NCBI RefSeq assembly: GCF_001659605.2
Contig: NC_035174.2
Span: 2,792,389-2,856,388, forward strand
DNA length: 64,000 nt
Direction of reading: 5' to 3'
Source of the DNA: Manihot esculenta
Lineage: Eukaryota > Streptophyta > Magnoliopsida > Malpighiales > Euphorbiaceae
Shown: one piece after another, positions 1 through 16,730 of the stretch
Layout of the letters: every line of letters begins with the position of its first letter
How positions within the stretch are numbered: position 1 is the stretch's first letter
The notes under the pieces: generated by a model
Told to the model about the DNA's origin: nothing
Databases searched by the model: none
The model's input: the letters and a program-made list of their open reading frames with translations, nothing else
Made by a program: the position numbers and the translations under genes

Positions 1-3860
<3,860 letters not shown>

Positions 3861-4007
3861 AGCATCCTTGAATTTTCAGTATGATGAATCAAGTGGCATA
3901 TTGGAATTTCATCTTCGTTTTTTTTTTTTTGTTTAAGTTGCCGTTCAATCTTGGCGGTTCTGTAGCTATCTAGTGCAATGATATAATAAGTTGCTCTATG
4001 TAAAGTA

Positions 4008-4013
4008 AATAAA
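4008..4013 (+). terminator. Likely poly(A) signal of the phosphoglucomutase gene
   Basis: AATAAA lies about 150 bp after the stop codon, followed at once by an A-run, in an otherwise ordinary AT-rich 3' UTR. Position and motif suit a plant near-upstream element. Plants tolerate variant signals, so this is suggestive only. Confidence 0.4.
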
Positions 4014-4379
4014 AAAAAAACATGCAAGTGGAAATAAAATCTGTCATTTTATTCGTGCCTTTTAATCTCTACTTGATTTAGCATTTTGACGAATGGATAG
4101 CAGTGTAAATACTCGGGTATTAATTATGATCAAGGTGAGTAACCTTTCAAGTCATCCAATGTGATTAGAAGATGCCTACTCAAAGGCTGAAAGATATTCC
4201 CGTTCAACTTCTATTTTATCAGTTATATTTTTAGTTTTTCACTATTCACGTTTCAGTGCTGGAATTTGAGCTTCAGGTTTAAGAATTCAGCGAGTAAATT
4301 ATCAATATGGAAAAAAGAAAAAGGGAACTAGTGGAAAATAGCATTAAAATCCGAAGACTCTGCCTTTTTTCATTCAACT

Positions 4380-5625
4380 TTAATTTATTTCATCTTTATT
4401 GGTTGAAATGACTGATAGGAGCAGTGTGACAGTACATGATTAAAAGCCAATGGAAAGAGAACAGCAGTTGTTGCCTTGAATGATAGTACCAAGTTGGAAC
4501 TTAGTTTGATGAAATAGTATACGCATTTAGTGTGTTGTGCGTACACAAGTAACAAGACGGATACACTGGTGTTGGGTGCCCACCTAGTGAGCATTGGCTA
4601 ACCTTTCCTATGAGAATCAAAGTAGCTAGAATCAGGGTTGATCCTATTGGTTTTTGGCCTAAGTTGATAAGATCTCCCATGATATCAGAAAACATCCAAT
4701 GAGCTATCTCGACCACCTTTTGTGGGAGCTGAGTGTACAACTAGGACAAAAGCATGACCACCTTATAAGCTGAAGTGGGAGAAATATTGTGCTTAGGATT
4801 CATACTAGTCTTGTTTCAAATGCGAGCCAACACTTGCTCAGCAACCCCAATTTGATATAATGGAGCGGCGAGCACTCAAACATAAAGAGACACTGTTTTT
4901 GTCCTCTGAAGCTTTGCATGTACTAGTACTAAGTCACCTCTCAGAAACTTTTATACCTTCATCTCAGGATGTGACATTCTCTAACTACATTTTCTATTGT
5001 CACCCAGAAAAAAAAAAACAAGGGGACCCTAGAATTGTGCTTTTTTCAGCGTGTATTGAAGGTTTTCTTTCTCCTTATATACAACACATTAGTGCTAAAC
5101 CTCTTGAAATAGGCATGGGCAGTTGGTGAACAATAATAGAATAAAGGCATTTGGCCACAACTCACAAGTGATGTTTAAACATTGGATTGCATAGTGGCCT
5201 AACCACAAAACTTGAGTCTCACTTTACTTTTAGCTGCCACTGAAATGGGCACACAAGTTGATTGAGAAACTGGACAAAGGGTTGAATAGTGTTTCCTTTG
5301 GCAAAGAGAACATAAGTTTTAATATACACTGAAATGGAGAGCTGCCTTTTTCTTCAAAAGTCCAAAACCAATATCAATCCGGATTGTCTCTGCTCCCCAT
5401 TTGTAATGTGATTTTAAGTCCTCCACCAGACCCACCAACAAATAATTGTAGAGACAAGTATGAGGATGGAACTGTGTTTGTCCTAATTGATACAAACACT
5501 TCACCAATAGTTGTGAATAGATCCAACCTTGTTGGGTCTATCAGTTTCATGGGATTTGCTCTTGAAGAGAACTCAAATTTGCCCCACCTGTTATCTGCAT
5601 GATATTGTGACAACTCCACCATCAT
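4380..5625 (-). mobile_element. Decayed coding remnant, probably TE-derived, family unknown
   Basis: This stretch is less AT-rich than its surroundings and shows protein-like composition on the minus strand: frames at 4501-4740 and 5374-5625, broken by stops and frameshifts. Pieces such as VVEIAHWMFSDIMGDLI and KPIGSTLILATLI look like old coding sequence, possibly a plant transposon-like protein. I cannot name a family with confidence. It could instead be a gene fragment captured by a transposon. Confidence 0.25.
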
Positions 5626-6153
5626 GTTAGTTGCCTCTACTCATGGACCTTCATGTTCCCCTTCTCCTTTTCCACATCTACTGTCCTCTGTCCTCTATCG
5701 AAACGTTTCATTTCTCCTTTGCCAACTTTCTACTATACTACTTCAGTCCATCTCAATACTCCCCAAATATTCCTCAATTTTATTATGCTGGAGCTATTTT
5801 CAACTATTCACCGAGTCATTTTGTTAAGATTAGGAAAGTAAACATATTGGTTTGATTAGATTTTTTTCCTCCCTAAAAAAAAATTGTGCTACATTTCAAT
5901 TTAGATTTCTAATAATTTTATAGGAAATATTTAACTGCTTAGCTTTAAGAAGTGGCGATATTGAGCCGGTTGTTAGTTTTTTTCTTAAAATATTTCAAAA
6001 GTTATTAAAAAAAATAAAGATTGTTAGGATATAAAATTCTGATCTCTTAAATTATAAAATAGACATGCAATTACTAAATTATTCTTTTCGTTCCATTTTA
6101 AGCATTACTTAAAAAAATTTTCCACTTTATTCACTATTTAGAATATTAAAAAG

Positions 6154-6253
6154 TTTTTTTTTTTAAAAGTGGGGATTGGAAATTAAAGGAATAAAACTGA
6201 GATCTCTTATATTTACTCAGATACACTTACTATCATATTAAACCTGTGAGTAC
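6154..6253 (-). mobile_element. tRNA-derived SINE, copy A (diverged)
   Basis: A roughly 100-bp element whose A-tail appears as the T-run at 6154-6164. On the minus strand the tRNA-like head starts near 6253. It matches the three other SINE copies of the window in order and spacing (T-run, 'tggggattgg', 'gatctcttat', 'atacacttactatcatattaaac', 'ctgtgagta'). It is flanked by the direct repeat TAAAAAG (6147-6153 and 6254-6260) with T-runs behind both copies. Box B is eroded, so this is the oldest copy. Confidence 0.7.
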
Positions 6254-6352
6254 TAAAAAGTTTTTTTTTAACTAGCTTTACCATTTTCTATTATTATTTC
6301 CGATTCATATATCTCTTATTAGCATTTACTTTCTCTATTCATTTTTATTAAG

Positions 6353-6436
6353 GTTTATGCAGAATGATTAAAAAGGTAACAAAAATCTCTTAAGTTTATG
6401 CAGGATGATTAAAAAAAGTAACAAAAATCTCTTAAG
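6353..6436. repeat. Two-copy tandem repeat, about 42 bp unit
   Basis: Two adjacent near-identical copies begin 'tttatgcag(a/g)atgatt' and end 'aacaaaaatctcttaag'. They differ by one substitution and a small A-run length change. Non-coding and AT-rich, with no known function. Confidence 0.8.
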
Positions 6437-7019
6437 TTATAACAAAATACTCATTAATTTGAATAAATTATTTTTATCTTATCAATTACTACAATCTGAA
6501 TGATTCTCCTTCTATTAATATAATACTATAAAAGTGAGATGTTACGAGAGGGAGAAAGGAAAAGATAAAATAAGTTTAAAAAAATGACAGAAATAAAATA
6601 AGGTAAAATTGGAAAAAACAATTAACTAATACTCTTTAATTTTCTCAAAACAATAGATAATTTTGGATAAAATAACCTGTAAAAAGAGGTAGTATCTGTT
6701 ATTAGAAAATTGGAAAATAATATGTCAATAGTACAAGGATACTTTAGTTAATTACTTTTTCTTTTAATATAGTTGCCCCTACAGTCGACCTTTTCAAGAC
6801 AAAGTGTATCGCTTATCCTTTGTTTCTTTTGTACAACCAAAATGAGGAAATCTTGGAGAATCTGCTCTTCTTTTGTAACCATCTTGGTGCTGCCTGATTT
6901 GGCTCTTCTTTGGTATTTAATCCCAACACTAAAGGCGGCTACGTCCTGTAAAAAGTAGTTGGTGGTTTTGAACAAAAGCCGAGTCATCCGGGTCTTCAAG
7001 GACTCAGTCTAGCAAGTGT

Positions 7020-7500
7020 TTTGTGTTGGCAAATTTGGAACAATGCTATCTTTAAATCTGCAGTGCCAGATCCTATCCTTGTAGCTCTTCTGCAATAACG
7101 TTCTCTGCCAGCTCCCCAAGCATCTTCTACGTCTACTCCCCTCCCAGCACACAAGTTCTTCTTCTATTGGATTTGGAATTACAATAACACTCAGTTGGCT
7201 ATCTTCTTCATCGCATTTTGGCTTCTTTTCATTCTCTCTCCCCTTTGGCAGTGGTAGGGGCTATGTGCGTTGCACTCTGTGCAGCTGGCTGATTTGATTT
7301 CTAACCTTCAAGTCTCCTCTCCTTGAGACTTGGAACCTATTGTTCATGACATTAGAACATATTTATCAAGTTTGTTCTCTCATTGTGGTGGTTCATGTTA
7401 ATAGATTAGCTGACCATTGTGCAAATTTGGTTGCCCGCAATTCTAGATTGGGGCTCATTAGCTCGGGGTTTGCTCATTTGGAGAATTTGTTAGTTAGGGA
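7020..7500 (+). mobile_element. Non-LTR retrotransposon (LINE) remnant: RNase H-like domain
   Basis: Broken plus-strand frames carry the hallmarks of the plant LINE RNase H (RVT_3) tail. Near 7027 is WQIWNNAIF, typical of the linker before the domain. DLEPIVHDIRTYLS lies near 7330. From about 7380 to 7440, frames close to SHCGVVHVNRLADHCANLVA correspond to the conserved end where hosts show 'V.R..N..AD.LA'. Several stops and frameshifts separate these pieces, so it is dead. No poly(A) tail or target duplication could be placed, and the reverse transcriptase part is absent. Confidence 0.6.
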
Positions 7501-7559
7501 TAATTTATAATTCTTTTGTGTTGAATGATATCTGAAAAGACAGCGAATTGTTTGTACAG

Positions 7560-10500
7560 GTATGATCACTCAAATCTACAGCTTCCTAAAATCACAGTAG
7601 CAGATTATGCATTGCTCACGATCTTGCCCATGAATCTTGCGTGATATCGGCTCTTTCCTAGTAATATATTTTTCTTCTATAAAAAAGTTACACCTTAAAA
7701 AGCATTTAAAATGGGATGGACAGGATACTGACATGATGTAAATACGACCGTCAAATATTTTAATTAATGTTTTTTCCTGAAAATAAATATATATATGTTA
7801 AAAATATACTTTTGTTAATTTAGTTTTTTATAATTAAAATATCATATGTAATTTAATTAATTTTTTATTAATATATTTAAAATTATCATTCTTATCATTA
7901 TTATTTTAAAAAAATTCATTAGTTAATTTTTTTTATTTTAAAAAATAAATTAAAATATTTATATAGTTTTAAAAAATTTATTATTTGTTTTTTTATTAAT
8001 TTTATCTATTAAAACTAATACTTATATTTTTTTTAAATTTAATAGGTACAATATCAGCGAATGTAACAGTAAAATTTATTATAACAATTAACATAGAATT
8101 TTACAAATAATATTTTTTCTTTTAATATTTATATATATATAATTGTAAAAAATTATTATCTGTTTATTATTATTGATATTATTACTATTTTATTGTTTTG
8201 CATCCCATGATTTAGATAGAGTACAAGTCTACTTAAAATCTAATGAAAGGGATGGCCCGTGAAGAGACAACTCTTACTCAGAATTAATAGTTTATTACAA
8301 TTTTTTTTTATCAAATTAAAAAAATTTTAAATTTGCCCTCGTGATTAACAGGATAATAAATAAATTTGAGAAATCTTAAATTTTATTTTTAAATTAAATT
8401 AAAAATATTCAAGAATTTTCTTTCTAAATATACGATAATTAATTATTTATATGTTTGATTTTTTTAATGTAACGTTTACTTATATTGTTGTATTATGAGA
8501 AGATAAATAATTTATTGGTAGACATAATTGGGATAATAATTAATAAATGTCAAAACTTAATGATTAAAATGGAGCAAGTAACAACCCATCTTCTCTTTTT
8601 GCTGCACTGTTGCTTACTCATCACTCAGTACTAAGTCTGTTGAAAAGAGTCTCTTAATTATTTTCAGTCTCCCACTTCTTTCAAATGCTTAATGGAGGAT
8701 CTTTTAAGATGTGTGATTTTTTTAATATATTATATATTTAAAATTAAATTTATGAATAGTTAAATATTTTTTAATTTATTTTCAATAATATTGGATTTTT
8801 TTTTTCAAAAAAAAAATCACCTTTCAGTTTCAATATGGAATGGGGTAATGCATGATGCTTTAACATGCAACTTTATAAGTCAACCGAAAATAAATAAATA
8901 TTCTCTTATTAATTATTTTTTTTTCAGTTTTATAGTTTAAACAGTAGTTGTGATCGTACCTTAGTGCTCCTACGCGCACTTTCATTCTCATTTCCCACTA
9001 CTATAGTACTGAATAGACTATCTCATCAACAAGTGTTTCTGTTTGATAGTTACCACGATCTTCTGTCTCCTTCACAGTTTCTGCTTCTTCTTCTTCTTAT
9101 TTCTTTTTCTTATTTTCTAAAAAAAAATTGTCTCTTTTCAATATACATAATATACTGAATTAGAGAGAAAAAAAAAAAAAAAAAACACTTTACTTGGGAG
9201 TCAAACATCCTTCCACTTAAAGGGTTTTGCTCGTGAAAATTAAGGATTTCAATATGATTTCCATGGTATTTTGGCCCAAGTAAAAAGAGCTAGGATCAAG
9301 CATGCTCCAAACTAACTAAATATTTAATTTAATTTAATTTAATTATTATACAGAAGTAGCAATTAGACAAGAACACATGTGAATTTGGGACCCAGCAACT
9401 GCAACATAGATTTAACTTGCAAAGTCAAATCTTAGAGAACTCTTTTGAAATTCGAAGATTACGTATCTATATCTTGCTTTTATTTACAGTATACTAATTA
9501 GTCATTCATCCTCCAATTCAAAGTTGTAAACTTTTTTTTCTTCTCCTGTTTTAAGTTGAATTCCAATTTGGAGTTATTCATTCTACTTTGCTGCTTATTC
9601 ATTCTAAAATATCTGTTGATCTACCATCTAATATGTTTTTTTTTAAACCATTCAAACGCAGACATGAGTGGAACACTTGATAGAATTAAATATTCATAAC
9701 TGATGTATGCTAATCTCAACTTGAACAGATAGACTCGCCAAACCATTTGTAACAGTATTGGCTTCTCTAGAACAGTGCCTAAACTTGAGCTGCCACGATC
9801 TCTACATCAAATCCTTGCATTGAGTTACGTACACAGCTTCAGTCCCCCAGTTAGGATCTAGACTGAAACTTTAGAATTCTACGTTTCAATACCCAAGATT
9901 GCCATATTATATTCACTAACTATAATTATATCAAATCTGCATTTAGTGTCTGCATAAGTGAAACCTGAAAAAGATTATTCTTTTTTGTTTTTCCACTTGT
10001 TTTAAATTAAAATATAAAGAGTTAGATTTTGATGGGCAGCCACGTAATATATACAATACAGATACAGTCTCTTGCAAGTTGCAACATTAGTTTTTGTCCC
10101 TTCTCTTGTATGACATGGCGGAGCTTCTTATGGCAAGTGGTACAGTGTTTGTTTGTATCTATGTAAAGGACTGCTTCAACTTCACATATCCTAAAAAATT
10201 AAATTAAAGGAGAATTCTTCCACAAAACATGCAATAATTATCAAGTAATATGTTAAGGTATAAGTTGATTACGAGACTTATTCCATCAAATTTAATTAAA
10301 AAGAAAGAAAAAAAAACAAAGAACACATGGAAGAAAGAGAGAGAGAGAGGAAAAGAATGATGAATTGGGTTTGTCATTTTCAAATGAAATGAAAATCTCC
10401 ATTAATTGGACCCACTAGGAAATGATGTTAGAAAATGGGGGCAAAAAAAGCAAAGCAAATATTGGTGGAGTGAGTACTTGGAGAAGATAGAAGTGTAAAT

Positions 10501-13500
10501 GTTGGGCTTAACATTCTATTTATGGGTATAGTGAACAAATAAGATGTTCAATCAAATTTGGGGAGGGACCTGTGTTGGAGTAACATCATAGGGTTTCGTT
10601 CTATGTGAATGAATGACGTTTTGTCCAACCCACCACCATTGCTTTGCTAGTTGCCTCATCAATCACTTCCACCCTAATTGCCACCTACAATCCACCAATT
10701 CATCTATTCACTTTCTTCTTGCAAGTTTCACATAATTACGGAATTTCCCATTGTTTTAATCCTCATTTTTGGGAAACTCCTTCTGCCCTAACACCATCAC
10801 ACATAAATTTTTTTGTCATACCCCATTGCTTAAGATTGAGATTTTCAAGTTTTATCTTTTGGTTTTTTGCTGTCTATTATATCCAATTTCTCAATTGGAA
10901 TAGAAGAACTTTAACGACAACCAACTCTATAGAGAAATTGAAATGTTTAAATATTAAAATGGTCTTTAACATTGTGAAATTTAAATTGAAATCAAAAGTA
11001 AAAAATAAATTCTATATAAAGTGCATGAAATCCACAAAATTAAAGGAACACATGCTACAAAAGGAAAAAACTTTCATAATTTAAGTGGAAAATTAAATGC
11101 AAAATTTTATTTAGTTCTAATTATCATTTTCTTGGGTCAAAATTCACTTTCCTTTGGAGGCCCTTTTGAACGTAAGTGTTTGAAAAATTCATCTAATAAT
11201 GGACCTATATTATATAATTTAATATTTTTATATTTAAATCAGATTTTGACCATGTGTATTTGAAAGTATAAGTTTATGCTCGGTAGTTAAATTGAAAGAG
11301 ATTATGCTATTAATTTTAATTTTTAATCTTATTTCGATAAATAAATGATTATCACATTTTCTAAATGATTTATAATTAATAAAGAGATAGTTGTTGCACA
11401 CCTAAGCTAAGGGTGCGTTTGATTATATATAAGAAAAAGGGAATGAAAGTGAAATTTTAATAATTAAGAAATTTATTAAGGATGTTTGGTAAAGCATTTC
11501 TGAATGGAGGGCACGGCTGGAACTACGAGAGATAATTAGAGGGGCCATAAATATGTCTCTTATAATTTCGCTAAAATTTTATTTATATTTGGAGTATATA
11601 TTCAATTAATTATATATTTATTTAATAAAAATATATAAATATTTGTGGTAATTCATATTTATATTTAAATTTTTAAATTTTGAATGATAAAATTAAATAT
11701 TTTAATTTATCATAATTATATAATTAAAATGACTAAATTAAATTTTTAAAAAATTAATACTAAATTACACTAGTCTTTGAAATTTTATATTATTAATAAA
11801 ATATATAATTTTTTAATTTAAATTTTATATTAAAATTAAATATATCTTATATTTATTATATATAATATCAAATATATTATAAATATTTATTACAGAAAAT
11901 TTTATATTATATAAAATATTATATATAAAAAATATATATTAAAATATTTCATTGAGGATTTATATTAAATATTATATATTATGTGTATATTTTTTATATT
12001 TGAAAATTTTTAATTCTTATTAATAATATTTTAAATAAAATAAAATATTATATGTTTTAAATGGTAAAGTTTTATTTACTTTTTATATTTTAAATTTTTA
12101 TTTATTATCTATAATATTATATAAAAGTAAAAATAAATTCATAATCTATAATATTATATAAAAGTGAAATTATAGAATAAATAATAAAATTAATAAAAAA
12201 TAATATTATTGTAATAAAAATATATATTTACATTAGTCAAATAAAATTTAAATATTATATTATAATTTATTATTAATTTTTCTAAATTTAATTTAGTCCT
12301 CTTATTTTAATTATGACAAATTAAAAATATTTAATTTTACAATTCAAAATTTAAATTATAGAATATAATATATTTAATTTTTTTTGTTTAATAGCTTTTA
12401 ATTAAAAGATGTTATATTATTTAAAATTATTATAAATTTTATTTAAAATTATAGAATAGTCTACTAAAATTATGATATACGTATAAACAGTGAAAAAAAA
12501 ATTTCATACAATAAAAATATAATTTAAATAAATAGAGATAATTTATTTTTTTAATTAAATTATTATATTTTATATTCTTTATTAAAAAATATACAATTTA
12601 ATAATATATTAGTTAAACTCTGAATCTATAAACTACTAATATTTTACTTGGATCATCAAAATATTGATAAGAGTATATCAATATTTTTTAATATACAATT
12701 AAAAAATATACAATTATTAATCCAACTGAAATTAATAATTTTAATTTTAATTGAATAAATTCAAATTAATTATTTTTATTTCAAATGGAATTAAATTAAA
12801 TTTAATTATTTCAGTTTATAACAAATTGAATTGCAATAATTAAAAATTAAATAATTATCTTTCCTAAAAAAATAAACTTTATAAGTAAATTAAATCGAAA
12901 AAAAAATCAAATGGCCAAAAATTGATTTTTAAACTAAATTAAAATCAAACCAGTTAATAGAAAATAAAACTGAAAAATCAAATTATATTGTTCCATTTAG
13001 ATATAGTGACAAAAATTTTGAAGCGATGATATATAATTAAAATCTTTTTATGTTTATATATTATAATATTTTTTATAATTATGTAATTAGTCTACACTTA
13101 TATTTTAAATTAAAAAATTTTTATAGATAGAAAACAATATACTGATATATATTTAAAATTAACGAGCTTATAATTTATGCCAGAAAATATTATCCACTAT
13201 AAATTTTTATTTCTAAGAATATATGACTAATATGTATAATCTACCCTATATGGGGTGAAATTTTAATTTTCAGGTTAAATTGTCTATTTTAAGAATGAAG
13301 ATCATCGATTCTATTTTTCGTGTGGACTTGAACAGTAAAGTGAAGAGTAAGATAAAGAGATTCTAAGTAATAATCGATTCAAATTCAATAAGTATAAATT
13401 ATATATTCAATTATATATAGGGTGAATAAAATTAAATTTATAAAAAATTGACATCAAAAATTTTCAATCAATAATTAAAAAAATAAACAATAAAAATAAA

Positions 13501-16190
13501 AATAAGAGTTTTAATGGAAAGAGAACAAAATAAAAAGTAAAATAATTAAATAAAGTAATAATTAAGAGAAAATAAAATTAATACAAATAAATTTTAGTTG
13601 AAAATTAGTATTCATTTTTAATGGTGAGAATTGATCATAAAAATAAAAAAATATTTTTATTTATTTTAATAAAGTAGTTCTAATTATGAAAAACGCTCGA
13701 TATAATCAATTTCTCTTTTAAATTTTAATTAATTAAAAAATATTCGCTAATTAACTTTAATCAGTAAATAACAAAAAAGAATGTATATTGAATTTAATTT
13801 ATCAAGCGCCTAAAGAAATAGAAAGACCTAATTATAATTAATAAATTAAACTGCGTGATGAGTTTAAATTAGATAATGCAATTCGTTAGTGAGTTACACT
13901 AATTGTTAGTTGTTATTGATATATCAAGAAATTATGAATTTCAAGCGTTAAAGCTAATAATATATTATTTTAAAAATATGAATAATAAAGCAGTCATAAT
14001 AATAAAATTAAAATTATATAAATATTAAAAAAATAAAAAATAAATCATGATATTTAGATAAATTTATGAAGAAATTGGAATTTTACTTTATTTTCGATTA
14101 GAAGAAAAGAGTTTAGGTATCCGTGAAAGAAAATATAAAAAAAAGAGAAAAAATCGGCTAAAGAAAAAGAGTTTGTTGCTACTGCTATTCACCCAAGTAG
14201 AATTATGCAGACGTCAAACCCTAGCACATTTGTTGCAAATTTTCGTAAAGGTTTTATTTGAATTACTTTAACAAGATATCTCTTTTTAATTTGTTTTTTT
14301 GAGATTAGATTTCTTGAGTTTTGGAAGAGATTATGCCGTATTTAAATAAGTGATATCTGAACTAAAATGTATGATATCATGCATTTTTTAATGAAAAGAT
14401 CTGATTTTTTTTTTTCGTTAGGTCTACTTCCGCTTCTATTCGGATGTTTGCCCAAAAATTTAGGTAAATTTTGAATCAAATCTATTCAATCAAATAATCA
14501 ACTTCATTTCTTATTATTTTGATCTATTTTTTTTATCATTTACTTTTCTGCAAAAATATAATAAAGATACATTATTAATAAAAAAATTACTTACACCTAT
14601 AATATAAGAGAAGAGAATATATACTAAATTTATATTCTATGACCTCTTTGATCTCCTTATATATGCCACGAAAACTACGAAAGAAACAAAATCAAAACAA
14701 AGAACCCACTGGATGGGGACAGTAACTCACTCTCTAGGCTTGTCGAAAATAGTTTGAGCAAGTAGAAACTGGCTAGCAGAAGAATATAGAGAGATTAACT
14801 TTCAGGGAAAAAAAAGATAAAAATTCTCTCTCCGAATGTAACTAGAGAAAAAAGATTTGGAATTTGAGCGGACAGAAAGAAAGAAAGAAAAATATAATTA
14901 TAAAAATTAAACTGATCAATAGATCTCTTTTTTTCTCTTAATATCTACTAAGAAAACAAATAAAAACAAAGAAAAAATAAATAATTCAAAACATCATTCA
15001 GAGAGGAGAAGGGAAATCGTAAAAAATAAAACTTCCCTCGACTAGATAAAATAGAAAAAAGTTGACTAATTACATGAAGTAGTGAGTGGAAGAGAAATTC
15101 ACACTCTAGAGAGAAGATTGAGGATTTGTAACTTTTTGCTAAAATGTCTATTTAAAGAAAGAAGATAATGACCTGCGTATATAATGACGAAATTATTCCC
15201 AACCTCACTCTGAATAAATATATAAAAATAAAATGAAAAATAAGAGGAAAAGAAAAAGAGAAGAAGATCCGGGCATCAGTAACAACAAATTTGCCCTGGT
15301 AGGCTCAGCTGAGAACATTAGTGGGACCCTTAAAGCCCTTTCCCTTTCTTTTCAGAATAAACAGAACGTCTCTTGGGAATTCGAAGGAAAGAAAGCAACA
15401 AATTCACGCTCAAATTTTACTTGTTGAATTTTAAAAGGTTATATTAAATTTATGAATTAGAAGCAGAGATTTCAGGAGCAGCTTAAACTCAATATTTTCT
15501 TAAATTTAAATAGGTAGGTGGTTTATGAACCAAGGATATGCATATTGATAACCCTGGGAAATGTCCTCAACTTTCCCATCTATCCCATTCTAAATTTCTA
15601 ATGCTTCTGTTCTGTATCCTGTTGGTTTTCTGCCAACAGCTCTTGAAAAGTAGATTATACTAGACATGGAAAAGCAACAGTATTATTTCAAAACGTCTTT
15701 TCTTTAATATTGAATTTAAATATTCAATTAATTATCGCATTTTATTTTATACATGTAAACCAGAGTGTTGAGATGTTTTATTCTTTAAACTAAAATTATA
15801 AAAATAGTAATCTAACAACCATTGAAGGAATTAATAACTAGAAGGAAAATAGTCCATGATAAGTAGTATTGCCAAAGAGACTATAATGTGTGTTAAGTTA
15901 CACTGCAGCGACATAAACATGTTCCTACATCAACACACTTAACTATGTAAAATTAAATTTAAATCAACCTCTTTGGACACCAAGATCACCAAGTTCGGTT
16001 TGGTCATCCTTATTTCGTCGGAAGACACAACTCCAAACTTATAATTATAGATGTAAGAAAAATATTCATAATAAATTAAAACACCTCTAAATGATAAATG
16101 AATTTTTTCATAATAAAAAAATAAATAAAATTCACTTTACTATTTTTTCAATCTAGCTAAAAATTTCCTTAAATATAGATTTGGTTATTT
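7560..16190. other. Gene-poor, very AT-rich intergenic DNA
   Basis: No gene could be supported in this 8.6 kb. It is mostly A/T runs and low-complexity sequence, densest from 11.4 to 14.1 kb, with a short (AG)n run near 10335-10349. Open frames at 10644-11084, 11021-11263 and 15233-15427 show no conserved motif, no splice context and AT-driven composition. A locally GC-richer patch at 15265-15400 remains unexplained. Confidence 0.6.
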
Positions 16191-16213
16191 ATTTATTTGC
16201 AGATCTTATCTGT

Positions 16214-16289
16214 ACACAATAAATGGACAATAAGTTGGGATTCTTCTGGGTATACAATAAATGAATAATAAGTTGGGATTCTTCTGGGT
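16214..16289. repeat. 38-bp direct tandem repeat in the GA20ox upstream region
   Basis: Two adjacent copies of a 38-bp unit, each ending 'aataagttgggattcttctgggt', differ at only a few positions. They lie about 110-190 bp upstream of the candidate TATA box at 16402, so they fall in the proximal promoter. Any regulatory role is inference. Confidence 0.85.
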
Positions 16290-16401
16290 GTAAGAGGCAG
16301 AGCAAGTCCTCTCCTTTGATACAAGACAGATCACACTTCACTGGTGAGAGTAGCATTTCTCTACCTCCCTCCTAAAAAAAAAAAAAAAAAATCCCCCCAG
16401 C

Positions 16402-16408
16402 TATAAAA
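16402..16408 (+). promoter_or_regulatory. Candidate TATA box of the GA20ox gene
   Basis: TATAAAA sits in a GC-containing context (cagctataaaaagga) right after a poly(A)/C stretch, 329 bp before the start codon. Transcription would start near 16430, giving a leader of about 300 bp with a CT-rich stretch (CTT repeats near 16640-16660), as is common in plant leaders. Confidence 0.6.
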
Positions 16409-16473
16409 AGGACACAACTCCAGTAGATTGGACCATCACCTAAATTTCTCATTGAGAAACTCCTCAAACTGCA

Positions 16474-16566
16474 ATGCTTTCTCTCAACAAGCCCTCCCTT
16501 GCAAAAAGCATCCCACAGAGAGCTACTAAGATTCCAAATTTTTGCTCACCGATCTTCCCGATGTGA
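16474..16566 (+). CDS. Upstream ORF (30 codons) in the GA20ox leader
   Basis: An ATG at 16474 opens a 30-codon frame that ends ATG-TGA at 16561-16566, about 165 bp before the main start codon. The peptide begins MLSLNKPSLAK and ends CSPIFPM. It is the first ATG after the candidate TATA box, so scanning ribosomes would meet it first. Whether it is translated or represses the main frame is not shown here. The final ATG immediately followed by TGA forms a minimal start-stop. Confidence 0.45.
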   Translation: MLSLNKPSLAKSIPQRATKIPNFCSPIFPM

Positions 16567-16730
16567 GCGGTCTTGGCTTTTCTTTTAACACAACACGCGT
16601 AGCTCCTCTCAAATCTACTTGTTTCTCTCCCTCCTTTCTTCTTCTTCTTCTTCTTCTTATATCCCCATAACTGACCTTTCCTTCTCTCAATTTCCCTATC
16701 ACTTAACTGAAAATTAAGAATTGTAATACA

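Noticed and set aside
10644..11263. Open frames of 146 and 80 codons as small genes
   Set aside because: AT-driven composition, no motif, no splice context and no start context; such frames are expected by chance here.
11411..11510. 'gggtgcgtttgatt' as the terminal inverted repeat of a hAT-type MITE
   Set aside because: No matching inverted end or 8-bp duplication was found downstream.
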